Shown here piece by piece: positions 25,717 through 36,007 of a stretch of 64,000 nt of DNA. Within the stretch, counting starts at the first letter, position 1; every line of letters starts with the position of its first letter. Under the pieces are notes generated by a model, which saw only the letters and a list, made by a program, of their open reading frames with translations, was not told where the DNA came from and did not search any database. The stretch comes from JAEKLB01 sp050249235 (lineage in GTDB: Bacteria; Actinomycetota; Acidimicrobiia; Acidimicrobiales; CADCSY01). The position numbers and the translations under genes were made by a program. The stretch lies in NCBI GenBank assembly GCA_050249235.1, contig JBFWQW010000004.1, forward strand, positions 1 through 64,000, given 5' to 3'.

Positions 25717-25872
25717 ATGTGCATGCAGTGCGTCGCGCAGAGCACACCGATGATCGGCGTCGGCCTCACGGTGCTCCGCCGCCGGGCGTTGCTCGCCCGG
25801 TTCCGAGCGCTGATCGCCCGCCGGCCGCGGGACGCGTCTGGTGGCGATCTCGGCCACGTCGGCTCCTCGTAG
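25717..25872 (+). CDS. Small Cys-containing protein (51 aa)
   Basis: Starts MCMQCVAQSTPMIGVGLTVL, then an Arg/Leu-rich basic segment, and ends DLGHVGSS. Small actinobacterial proteins with an N-terminal MCxQC and a following hydrophobic helix are common and of unknown function; the two cysteines could bind a metal. A TAGCCT hexamer at 25702-25707 lies 9 bases upstream of the ATG with no ribosome site, consistent with a leaderless transcript. Confidence is limited by the short length. Confidence 0.5.
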   Translation: MCMQCVAQSTPMIGVGLTVLRRRALLARFRALIARRPRDASGGDLGHVGSS

Positions 25873-25974
25873 AGGCTCGGCCACAGCGCCGCGCCGGACA
25901 GCCCCGGGGGGAGGGGACGGGTCCGACCGACCGGGACACCGACGAGGCCGGGGGACCGACCGGCCGGGATCGGG

Positions 25975-26787
25975 TCAGGCGGCCAGCGCCAGCCCGGCCC
26001 GGATGCCCGTGTAGAGGGCGACGGCGACGAGGAGCCCGGCGAACCAGCGGAGGCTGCCCTCGGCCTCGAGGCGGTCGGCGAGGCGGCCGCCGGTGAGGAC
26101 ACCGGCGACGGCGGCGATCGTGAACGGAGCGGTGACGGCCCAGTCGATGCTGGTGGTGGCGAGGCGCCCGGCGAGGCCGACCGCCGCGTTCACGGCGATG
26201 ACGAGGAGTGACGTGCCGATGGCCTGGGGCATGGGCAGCTTGAGGCCGAGGGTGAGGGCGGGGACGATGACGAACCCGCCACCGACACCGAACAGGCCGG
26301 TGAGGAACCCCACGGCGGTGCCGGCGAGGAGGACGACGGCGACGGTGCCGGCGTCGACCCGGCGGTGGGTGGCGACCAGGACGCTGGTGCCGCGGGCGAC
26401 GGCGATCTGCTCGCCGACGTTGGTGCAGGTGGGGCAGCCGGTGAGCATCCGCCAGGCGGCGACGAGCACCAGGCCGGCGAAGGCGAGCAGGAGCAGGTCG
26501 GGGTCGAGCGTCCGGTTCAGCGCCGAGCCGGCGAGCGAGCCGCCGATCCCGGTGAGGCCGAACACGAGGCCCGTCCCGACCCGGACCCTCCCGGCGCGCC
26601 AGTGGTCGCCCATGCCGACCACCGACGCCACGCCCACGAGCAGCAGGCTGGTGGCAGTGGCGGCCCTCGGGTCCTGGCCGGCGGCGTGGACGAGGGCGGG
26701 GACGGCCAGGATGGACCCGCCGCCGCCGAGGGCGCCGAGCGACACGCCGATGAGGAACCCGAGGGGCGAGGCCAGCAGGGCGCGCAC
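25975..26787 (-). CDS. tauE: TauE/SafE family sulfite/sulfonate exporter
   Basis: A 270-residue inner-membrane protein of about eight helices with the family's two repeats: LGALGGGGSILAVPALV near the N-terminus and LTGLFGVGGGFVIVPALTL in the middle. The loop GCPTCTNVG holds two cysteines. TauE/SafE proteins export sulfite, sulfoacetate or related anions; in the staphylococcal cst operon a TauE protein accompanies persulfide oxidation. Here it starts (GTG) 3 bases after the stop of the persulfide-dioxygenase-like gene and is the last gene of the operon governed by the CsoR-family regulator, so export of sulfite or thiosulfate is the likely job. Confidence 0.88.
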   Translation of the reverse strand: MRALLASPLGFLIGVSLGALGGGGSILAVPALVHAAGQDPRAATATSLLLVGVASVVGMGDHWRAGRVRVGTGLVFGLTGIGGSLAGSALNRTLDPDLLLLAFAGLVLVAAWRMLTGCPTCTNVGEQIAVARGTSVLVATHRRVDAGTVAVVLLAGTAVGFLTGLFGVGGGFVIVPALTLGLKLPMPQAIGTSLLVIAVNAAVGLAGRLATTSIDWAVTAPFTIAAVAGVLTGGRLADRLEAEGSLRWFAGLLVAVALYTGIRAGLALAA

Positions 26788-26790
26788 GAC

Positions 26791-28218
26791 TCAGCCGACC
26801 GCGTCGTCGCTGACGTCGCTGACGTCGCTGACGTCGGTGCGGGTGGCGGGTTCGTGCGCGGCCCAGGCCCCGTAGCCGCCGATGACGTCGGCCACGGTGG
26901 TGAAGCCGTGGGCGCGGAGGGTGGAGGCGGCGATGGAGGAGCGGTAGCCGCCGGCGCAGTAGACGACGACGGGTGCCGTCGGGTCGAGCTCGTCGAGGTG
27001 GTCGAGGAGCTGGGGGAGGGGCAGGTTTCGGGCGCCGGGGACCACGCCACCGACACCGGTCTCGCCGGGGTTGCGGACGTCGACCACCTGCACGCCTGGA
27101 TCCTCGGCGAGCCAGGCGGCCACGTCGGGAACGGGGAGCCTCGAGGCGGCCGCGGCCAGGTGGGGGTGCTCGGCGAGCGTCCGTTCGATGTCGGGCAGCT
27201 CGCCGACGACGCCGTCGAAGCCGATGCGGGCCAGCCGGACGCGGGCCTCCTGCGCCCGGCCGGCGTCACCGAGGAGGATGACCTGCTGGTCGGGCCTGAT
27301 GACGTCGCCCGCGTACTCGGCGAAGCGACCGTCGAGCCCGACGTTCACCGAGCCTCGGAGGTGGCCGCTGGCGAAGGACTCGGGCGATCGGGTGTCGAGC
27401 AGGACCGTGCCGGCGGCGGCGAGCTCGAGCGCCTCGTCGACGCCGAGCGGGCGGAGCGGTTCGCCTTCGTCGAGCAGCTCTCGGTCGCGGCGGTTGGCGT
27501 CGGCCGCGAACGCGAAGTAGAGCGGTGCGGCGCCCTGGCCCTCGGTGACGACGTCGACGAACTCGTCGACCGACATCGGTCGGAGCGCGTAGTTGGTGGC
27601 TCGCTGTTCGCCGATGGTCGAGGACGCCGCCGCCGAGAGGTGCTTGCCGCACGCCGAACCGGCGCCGTGGGCGGGATAGACGAGGGTGTCGTCCGGCAGG
27701 GTGAGGAGCTGCTCGTGCAGCGAGCGGTGGAGGTCGCGGGCGAGGCTGTCGGCCGTGCGCCCGACCGAGGTGAGGAGGTCGGGTCGGCCGACGTCGCCGA
27801 TGAACAGGGTGTCGCCGGTCAGCACCGCCCAGGGTTCGGCGTCGGCGGTCGGGCGGACGACGATCGAGATCGACTCGGGGGTGTGACCGGGGGTGTGGCG
27901 GATCTCGAGCTCGACCTCACCGAGGGAGAGGTGCCGGCCGTCGGCGAGCGGCTCGATCGGGAAGTCGGGCGTGGCGACGTCGCCGTAGGAGATGACCGCG
28001 CCGGTGGCCTCGGCCAGCTCGAGGTGGCCCGACAGGAAGTCGGCGTGGAAGTGGGTCTCCAGCACCCGCTCGATGCGCAACCCGTTGGCATCGGCATCCG
28101 CGAGGTACTCGCCGATGTCACGTTGCGGGTCGACCACGACGGCTCGCCCGGTCGTGGTGTCGCCGATCAGGTAGCTGTAGAGCGACAGGCAGGCGAGGTC
28201 GTACTGGCGGAAGAACAC
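26791..28218 (-). CDS. cstB-like: CstB-like persulfide dioxygenase-rhodanese fusion
   Basis: A 475-residue, three-module enzyme for persulfide oxidation. The metallo-beta-lactamase part (1-240) has THFHADFLSGH, HTPGHTPES, TGDTLFIGDVGRPDL and YPAHGAGSACG, the Fe(II) site and persulfide-dioxygenase signature. A first rhodanese-like domain (about 265-360) has LLGDAGR where the catalytic cysteine would be, so it is inactive. A second (about 370-465) keeps the cysteine in VVYCAGGYRSS. This matches Staphylococcus CstB. I chose the GTG at 28218 (VFFRQYD) because AAGGAG lies 6 bases upstream; an ATG at 28233 is the alternative. The C-terminus ends with repeated DVS codons. Confidence 0.9.
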   Translation of the reverse strand: MFFRQYDLACLSLYSYLIGDTTTGRAVVVDPQRDIGEYLADADANGLRIERVLETHFHADFLSGHLELAEATGAVISYGDVATPDFPIEPLADGRHLSLGEVELEIRHTPGHTPESISIVVRPTADAEPWAVLTGDTLFIGDVGRPDLLTSVGRTADSLARDLHRSLHEQLLTLPDDTLVYPAHGAGSACGKHLSAAASSTIGEQRATNYALRPMSVDEFVDVVTEGQGAAPLYFAFAADANRRDRELLDEGEPLRPLGVDEALELAAAGTVLLDTRSPESFASGHLRGSVNVGLDGRFAEYAGDVIRPDQQVILLGDAGRAQEARVRLARIGFDGVVGELPDIERTLAEHPHLAAAASRLPVPDVAAWLAEDPGVQVVDVRNPGETGVGGVVPGARNLPLPQLLDHLDELDPTAPVVVYCAGGYRSSIAASTLRAHGFTTVADVIGGYGAWAAHEPATRTDVSDVSDVSDDAVG

Positions 28219-28232
28219 GTTTCGCTCCTTCA

Positions 28233-30392
28233 TCAGTGGGAGAAGTCGACGTGAGGCAGGCGCCGGTCGAGCCACGCCGGGATCGCCCAGGCGCGCCCGC
28301 CGAGCATCCCTAGCAGGGACGGCACGAGCATCATGCGGATGACCGTGGCGTCGAGCAGCACGGCGAGGGCGAGGGTGACGCCGAGCTCGGTGGGCGGGAT
28401 CGGACCCGTGACGCCGAACGCGACGAACACCACGATCATGATCAGCGCGGCGTTGGTGATCGGCCGCCCGGTGCGGGCGACCCCCTCCGTGACCGCCCGC
28501 CGGGCGTCGCCGGTGGCGTCGTGGCGCTCCTTGATCGCGGCGAGCAGGAACAGCTGGTAGTCCATCGACAGGCCGAACAGCAGGGCGAAGAAGAACAGCG
28601 GCGCCCAGGCGTCGACGAAGCCCTGGTGCTCGATCCCGAGCAGCGACGCCCCGCGGCCGTGCTGGAACACGAGGGTGGCGAAGCCGAAGCTGGCCGCCAC
28701 GCCGACCAGGTTCAGCACGATCGACGACACGGCGATGACGAGGCTGCGGAACACCACGAGCAGCAAGAGGAAGGCGACGAGCATGATCGCCCCGACCGCG
28801 AGCGGCGCCGTGCCGGTCAGCGCCGCGGTCAGGTCGTGGTTCTGGGCGCCGGGCCCACCGACGGCGGCGTCGGGAACGGCCCCCCGCAGGGTGGCGCGGA
28901 GCCGGCCCACGAGGTCGGCGGTGGCCTGGTCGTCGACGGCGGTGGTGGGGACGACCCGGACGACACCGCGACCCGAGTCCGCAGGAGGAGCCACGACCTG
29001 GGCGGCGGCGACGCCGTCGTCGGCCGTCGCGAGCGAGACGACGTCGTCGAGCTGCCCGGCCGGGGCGGTGACGAAGAGGGGCGCGGCGGTGCCGGGCCCG
29101 AAGGCTTCGAGGACGGTCTCGTAGCCGTCCCGGCTCTGCTCGCCGCGGTCGACGACCCGGGCCCCGGGCATGCCGAGCCGCATGCCCGCAGCCGGCGCGG
29201 CGAGCAGCAGGAGGATGCCGAGCCCGGCGGCGAGCGCGACGCCGGGGCGGCGCATGGCCGCGGCCGTCCAGCGGGTCCAGCGTCCCTCGGCGGCGCGGTC
29301 GGGGTCCGAGTGGCCGCGCGCGACCAGGACCCGGTCACCCATGGCCACGAGGATCGCCGGCAGGAGCGTCAGCGACGCCGCCGCGGTGGCGACGAGCGAG
29401 AGGATCATCCCGAGCGCCATGGCCCGGAAGACCATCACCGGCATCAGGAAGATCGCGGCGAGCGAGAGGACGACCGTCAGGGCCGAGAGGAAGACGGCCT
29501 TGCCCGCGGTCGCCAGCGTGGCGGCGATGCCGTCGAGGGCGTCCCTGCCGTCCTCGCGCTCCTCCCGGTACCGGGAGACGATGAACAGGCTGTAGTCGAT
29601 GCCGACGGCCAGACCGATCATCATCGAGAAGTTCATCGACCACACCGACAGCGGGGTGGCGGCGGTGCCGAGGTGCAGCGCGGCGAACCCGACGGCGATG
29701 CCGGCCACCGCGAGGACCAGCGGGATGCCGGCCGCGACGGCGGACCCGAACGCCACGAACAGCAGGAGCAGCGTCGGCAGGCCGGAGAGCACCTCTGCCC
29801 GGTGGAGCGCCGCCTCGTTCTCGCTGTTGAAGTCGTGCCAGACCGCCCACTCGCCGGTGGTGTCCGCCTCGGCTCCCGCCGGCAGGTCGATCGAGTCGAC
29901 GAGGGCCATCACCTCGCCCGCGGACTCGGGAAGGTCGGCGTCGTCGCCGGCCTCGAGCCCGACGGGGACGAGCGCGGTTCGACCGTCGGCCGCGAGCAGG
30001 CCCGACCCGGCCGGCGCCGCCAGCGGGTCGACGACCGAGGACACACCCGGTCCGCCCCGTAGGCCGGCGACGAGCGCCCGGAGCCCGGAGGGATCCTCGG
30101 CGATCGGCCGGGTCTGGCGGTAGGCGACGACCGCGGCCTCGGCGCCGAGCGACGGGAAGTCACGTCGGAGCTCGTCGCGGACCTCGTTCGCCGTCGAGCC
30201 CTGGGCCTCCCACCCGGCACCCGAGAGCGCGCCGGTGAGGGTCACCGCCAACGGCGCGGCGAGGACGACGGCGAAGGCCCACGCCGCGAGCACCCGGCGG
30301 GGTCGCCGCCCCGCGGCCCGACCGGTGCGGGCGAGCAGCCCCGCGCTCGCCGGGGCGGCGATCGCAGGTGGGGCGACGGTGGTGCTGGACAT
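28233..30392 (-). CDS. MMPL family (RND-type) transporter
   Basis: A 719-residue inner-membrane protein with about twelve helices in two halves, each preceded by an extracytoplasmic domain (about 55-190 and 400-530). Typical MMPL features are SMMIGLAVGIDYSLFIVSRY in the first half and GLSMDYQLFLLAAIKE in the second, containing the acidic proton-relay residues and the conserved Tyr. Members move lipids, siderophores or drugs by proton motive force. It lies between the regulator and the persulfide dioxygenase genes (the latter's start overlaps this stop), so it belongs to the sulfur-stress operon; what it exports there is unknown. Confidence 0.9.
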   Translation of the reverse strand: MSSTTVAPPAIAAPASAGLLARTGRAAGRRPRRVLAAWAFAVVLAAPLAVTLTGALSGAGWEAQGSTANEVRDELRRDFPSLGAEAAVVAYRQTRPIAEDPSGLRALVAGLRGGPGVSSVVDPLAAPAGSGLLAADGRTALVPVGLEAGDDADLPESAGEVMALVDSIDLPAGAEADTTGEWAVWHDFNSENEAALHRAEVLSGLPTLLLLFVAFGSAVAAGIPLVLAVAGIAVGFAALHLGTAATPLSVWSMNFSMMIGLAVGIDYSLFIVSRYREEREDGRDALDGIAATLATAGKAVFLSALTVVLSLAAIFLMPVMVFRAMALGMILSLVATAAASLTLLPAILVAMGDRVLVARGHSDPDRAAEGRWTRWTAAAMRRPGVALAAGLGILLLLAAPAAGMRLGMPGARVVDRGEQSRDGYETVLEAFGPGTAAPLFVTAPAGQLDDVVSLATADDGVAAAQVVAPPADSGRGVVRVVPTTAVDDQATADLVGRLRATLRGAVPDAAVGGPGAQNHDLTAALTGTAPLAVGAIMLVAFLLLLVVFRSLVIAVSSIVLNLVGVAASFGFATLVFQHGRGASLLGIEHQGFVDAWAPLFFFALLFGLSMDYQLFLLAAIKERHDATGDARRAVTEGVARTGRPITNAALIMIVVFVAFGVTGPIPPTELGVTLALAVLLDATVIRMMLVPSLLGMLGGRAWAIPAWLDRRLPHVDFSH

Positions 30393-30488
30393 CGGGATCG
30401 CTCGATTCGTGTCGGGACGCGACGGGGCATCGCCGGGCCGCGCCGGGGAGTCGGGAAGCGGGATGACCTGCGGGGAGCTTTGGGGGGC

Positions 30489-30758
30489 TCAGGCGAGCTT
30501 CGTGAACATCTTCTGGACGTCGGACACGTCGTAGCCCTCGGCGGCCGACCGCGCCGGGTCCTCGAGGCACCACGTCAGGCCCGCGGCGACGAGCACGAAC
30601 CCGGCCTGCTCGAGCGCCTTGTTCGCCGCCGACAGCTGCGTCACCACGTCTCGGCAGTCTCGGCCCTCTGCGAGCATCTGCTGGATGCCGCGCACCTGGC
30701 CCTCGACCCGCCGAAGACGGCGGGTGACGTCGGCGATGGTCTCCTCGGGAAGTTCCAC
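30489..30758 (-). CDS. cstR-like: CsoR-family regulator, CstR-like (persulfide-sensing type)
   Basis: An 89-residue all-helical repressor (DUF156/CsoR). Features: RRLRRVEGQVRGIQQML (helix 1), Cys35 in GRDCRDV, and Cys64 in LTWCLED. Copper sensors of this family use Cys-His-Cys; here the histidine position, four before Cys64, is Gly60, leaving two cysteines as in CstR, which senses persulfides. Its operon encodes the persulfide dioxygenase fusion and a TauE exporter, which supports that role. The GTG start lies 6 bases after a TAGGCT -10 box, so it is probably leaderless, and a 16-bp palindrome just upstream should be its operator. Confidence 0.88.
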   Translation of the reverse strand: MELPEETIADVTRRLRRVEGQVRGIQQMLAEGRDCRDVVTQLSAANKALEQAGFVLVAAGLTWCLEDPARSAAEGYDVSDVQKMFTKLA

Positions 30759-30764
30759 GGACGC

Positions 30765-30770
30765 AGCCTA
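30765..30770 (-). promoter_or_regulatory. Predicted -10 box of the regulator operon
   Basis: On the minus strand TAGGCT (plus-strand AGCCTA) ends 6 bases before the GTG of the CsoR-family gene. That spacing indicates a leaderless transcript. The palindromic operator begins 4 bases further upstream, within the promoter. Confidence 0.55.
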
Positions 30771-30774
30771 GCAG

Positions 30775-30790
30775 ATACCCCTAGGGGTAT
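30775..30790. promoter_or_regulatory. 16-bp palindromic CsoR/CstR-type operator
   Basis: ATACCCCTAGGGGTAT is a perfect palindrome with the TACCCC...GGGGTA arms typical of CsoR-family operators. It lies directly upstream of the predicted -10 box of the regulator gene, so bound repressor would block RNA polymerase and autoregulate the operon through tauE. I found no second copy in the window. Confidence 0.85.
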
Positions 30791-30801
30791 ACGGTCGCGC
30801 C

Positions 30802-30854
30802 CCGTTCTCTGTCGCGCCCTGCACCTCCGAGGGGCCGGGCGCGACAAAGAACGG
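30802..30854 (-). terminator. 18-bp hairpin downstream of katG
   Basis: Arms CCGTTCTCTGTCGCGCCC (30802-30819) and GGGCGCGACAAAGAACGG (30837-30854) pair with one mismatch around a 17-base loop. It starts 11 bases after the katG stop and is a good intrinsic terminator. It is also a member of a dispersed hairpin family sharing the CCGTTCTCTGTCG arm word (see 34546 and 54095). Confidence 0.75.
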
Positions 30855-30865
30855 AGGCGGGGTGC

Positions 30866-34473
<3,608 letters not shown>

Positions 34474-34545
34474 CACGTCTCCTCGCTCGAACGATCCGGC
34501 ACGGTCCAAGGGCGCCCCATCGCGGGGGCGACCTCGAGCCAGAGG

Positions 34546-34598
34546 CCGTTCTCCGTCGACTCGAGCGGGACGATCCCGGCTCGCTCGACAGAGAACGG
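34546..34598. repeat. Dispersed hairpin element in divergent promoter region
   Basis: Arms CCGTTCTCCGTCGA (34546-34559) and TCGACAGAGAACGG (34585-34598) pair at 13 of 14 positions, with an inner GGG/CCC pairing. The arm words match those of the hairpins at 30802 and 54095. It lies upstream of both flanking genes (divergent), so it does not end either transcript, which favours a repeat-element reading. The remainder of 34474-34731 shows no gene. Confidence 0.6.
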
Positions 34599-34731
34599 GT
34601 GGTGGGCGGGCTGGTGCCCGGACTTGGCGGTTCGCGGCTGGTCATGTCGGGTCGCCGGCGTCGGCGTCGGCCAGACGGTAGTCCCCGGTCGGCCCGGCGG
34701 GCTGGCGACGACGGCCCCGAGCCCGCTCGAC

Positions 34732-34737
34732 TACGGT
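34732..34737 (+). promoter_or_regulatory. Possible -10 box of the cobalamin operon
   Basis: TACGGT lies directly before the predicted 5' end of the riboswitch, where a transcription start would be expected. No clear -35 sequence is visible. Assigned by position only. Confidence 0.35.
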
Positions 34738-34895
34738 GCGGGCCGACCACGGAAGGGAAGCCGGTGCGATTCCGGTGCGGTCCCGCCACTGTGACCGGGG
34801 AGCGAACCTCGACGAAGCCACTGGGCCTCCGGGCCTGGGAAGGCCGAGGGGAGCGTCGATCCGGGAGCCAGGATACCGATCGGGGTCGCAGGGCC
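34735..34895 (+). promoter_or_regulatory. Adenosylcobalamin riboswitch
   Basis: The conserved core is evident: GGGAAGCCGGTGCGATTCCG at 34754, GCGGTCCCGCCACTGTGACC at 34778, CCACTGGGCC near 34818, GGGAAGGC near 34837, and the B12 box GAGCCAGGATACC at 34865-34877. It should fold the cobalamin aptamer and repress the downstream genes when adenosylcobalamin is plentiful. A small hairpin, GTGGGC/GCCCAC at 34897-34913, lies between the aptamer and the ribosome site of cbtB and could be part of the expression platform. Confidence 0.95.
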
Positions 34896-34934
34896 GGTGG
34901 GCACGTCGCCCACACCACGAGGATGGAGGTTCAC

Positions 34935-35138
34935 ATGGCTGCGATCACCGCGGTTCCCGGTGGCGTCACGACGCCGTTCCCCCGCTGGGGCGTGCTCCTG
35001 CTCGCCGCGATGGTCGGCGTGCTCTGGCTCGTCACCTTCGAGGGCGGACCCGTCTCGGAAGGGCTCGGCCAGGCCAGCAACTTCCTGCACGAGGTGTTCC
35101 ACGACGGCCGGCACCTCCTCGGCGTTCCCTGCCACTGA
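34935..35138 (+). CDS. cbtB: Cobalt transporter subunit CbtB
   Basis: A 67-residue membrane protein with a single helix (about 18-38) and a His-rich C-terminus, HEVFHDGRHLLGVPCH, which matches the small subunit of the CbtAB cobalt permease predicted under B12 riboswitch control. The ATG at 34935 has GGAGG 5 bases upstream; an earlier ATG at 34923 lies inside that site and is unlikely. It is the first gene after the riboswitch, 12 bases before cbtA. Confidence 0.9.
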   Translation: MAAITAVPGGVTTPFPRWGVLLLAAMVGVLWLVTFEGGPVSEGLGQASNFLHEVFHDGRHLLGVPCH

Positions 35139-35150
35139 GCAGCTGACACC

Positions 35151-36002
35151 GTGACAACCAAGCTGCTGGAGCGCGTCGATCCGTCGCGCCTGCTCCCGCT
35201 GGCCGTGACCGCCGCCCTCGTCGGCATCTTCGCCGGCCTTGCCGGCGGCGCCTTCGCCAGCATCGCCGGCGAGCCCTCGATCGACGACGCCATCGCCATC
35301 GAGGCGGCCGCCGCCGAGGACGCCGCCACCGTCCACGAGGGCGAGGAGCTCGGCGACGGGCACGCCGCCGACGGGCACCACCACGACGAGGACGGCGCCG
35401 TCGTCTCCCGGTCGACCCAACGGGGCGTCGGTCTCTTCGGCGCCTACGGGCTGACCGGCCTGGCCTTCGGCGCCCTCCTCGCGGTCGTCGCCTTCCTGTT
35501 CCGCCACGGTGGCGCTGACGCCACCCGCCGGGTGGTCCAGGCCGGGTTGGTGCTCGCCGGCGCCTTCACGGTGGCGCCGTGGTTCAAGTACCCGCCCAAC
35601 CCACCGGCCGTCGGCGACCCCGAGACGCTCGGCGAACGCCAGCGCCTCTACGTGCTGCTCATCGGCGTGGCCCTGGCCGTCGGCGTCGGCGCGGTGCAGC
35701 TCGGCCGGCGGCTCCTCGTCGCCGGTTGGTCCGGTCACCGCCGCCACGCCGCCGTGGCGGCCCTGGTCGCCCTCGCGATGCTGGCCGCCTACGCCGTCCT
35801 GCCGCCCGCCCCGGACGCCGTGGCGGTGCCGGCCACGCTGGTGTGGCGGTTCCGGGTGGCGTCGCTCGGCGCCAACCTCACCCTGTGGGCCGTGCTCACG
35901 CTGGCGCTGGCCTGGGTGGTCGCCGAGGCCGACCGGCGGGAGGCCGGCGGTGACGGGCGTGACGCCCCGGCGCGGGTCGCCGTGCCCGTCGCCGGCCGCT
36001 GA
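35151..36002 (+). CDS. cbtA: Cobalt transporter subunit CbtA
   Basis: A 283-residue membrane protein with about six helices. After the first helix a periplasmic loop carries GHAADGHHHDEDG, a probable metal-collecting histidine cluster. The segment AGAFTVAPWFKYPPNPPAVG and the later GERQRLY are typical of CbtA. With CbtB it is predicted to bring in Co2+ for the cobN chelatase encoded downstream. It starts at GTG 35151 and lies 5 bases before cobQ. Confidence 0.9.
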   Translation: MTTKLLERVDPSRLLPLAVTAALVGIFAGLAGGAFASIAGEPSIDDAIAIEAAAAEDAATVHEGEELGDGHAADGHHHDEDGAVVSRSTQRGVGLFGAYGLTGLAFGALLAVVAFLFRHGGADATRRVVQAGLVLAGAFTVAPWFKYPPNPPAVGDPETLGERQRLYVLLIGVALAVGVGAVQLGRRLLVAGWSGHRRHAAVAALVALAMLAAYAVLPPAPDAVAVPATLVWRFRVASLGANLTLWAVLTLALAWVVAEADRREAGGDGRDAPARVAVPVAGR

Positions 36003-36007
36003 GCGCC

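Noticed and set aside
25504..25884. A 126-codon minus-strand frame as a complete gene
   Set aside because: Only the last about 21 residues make sense (Fur C-terminus); the rest shows no domain, so I list a remnant instead.
30802..30854. Second CstR operator or small RNA gene
   Set aside because: The hairpin lies after katG and has terminator geometry; it lacks the TACCCC/GGGGTA arms of the operator at 30775.
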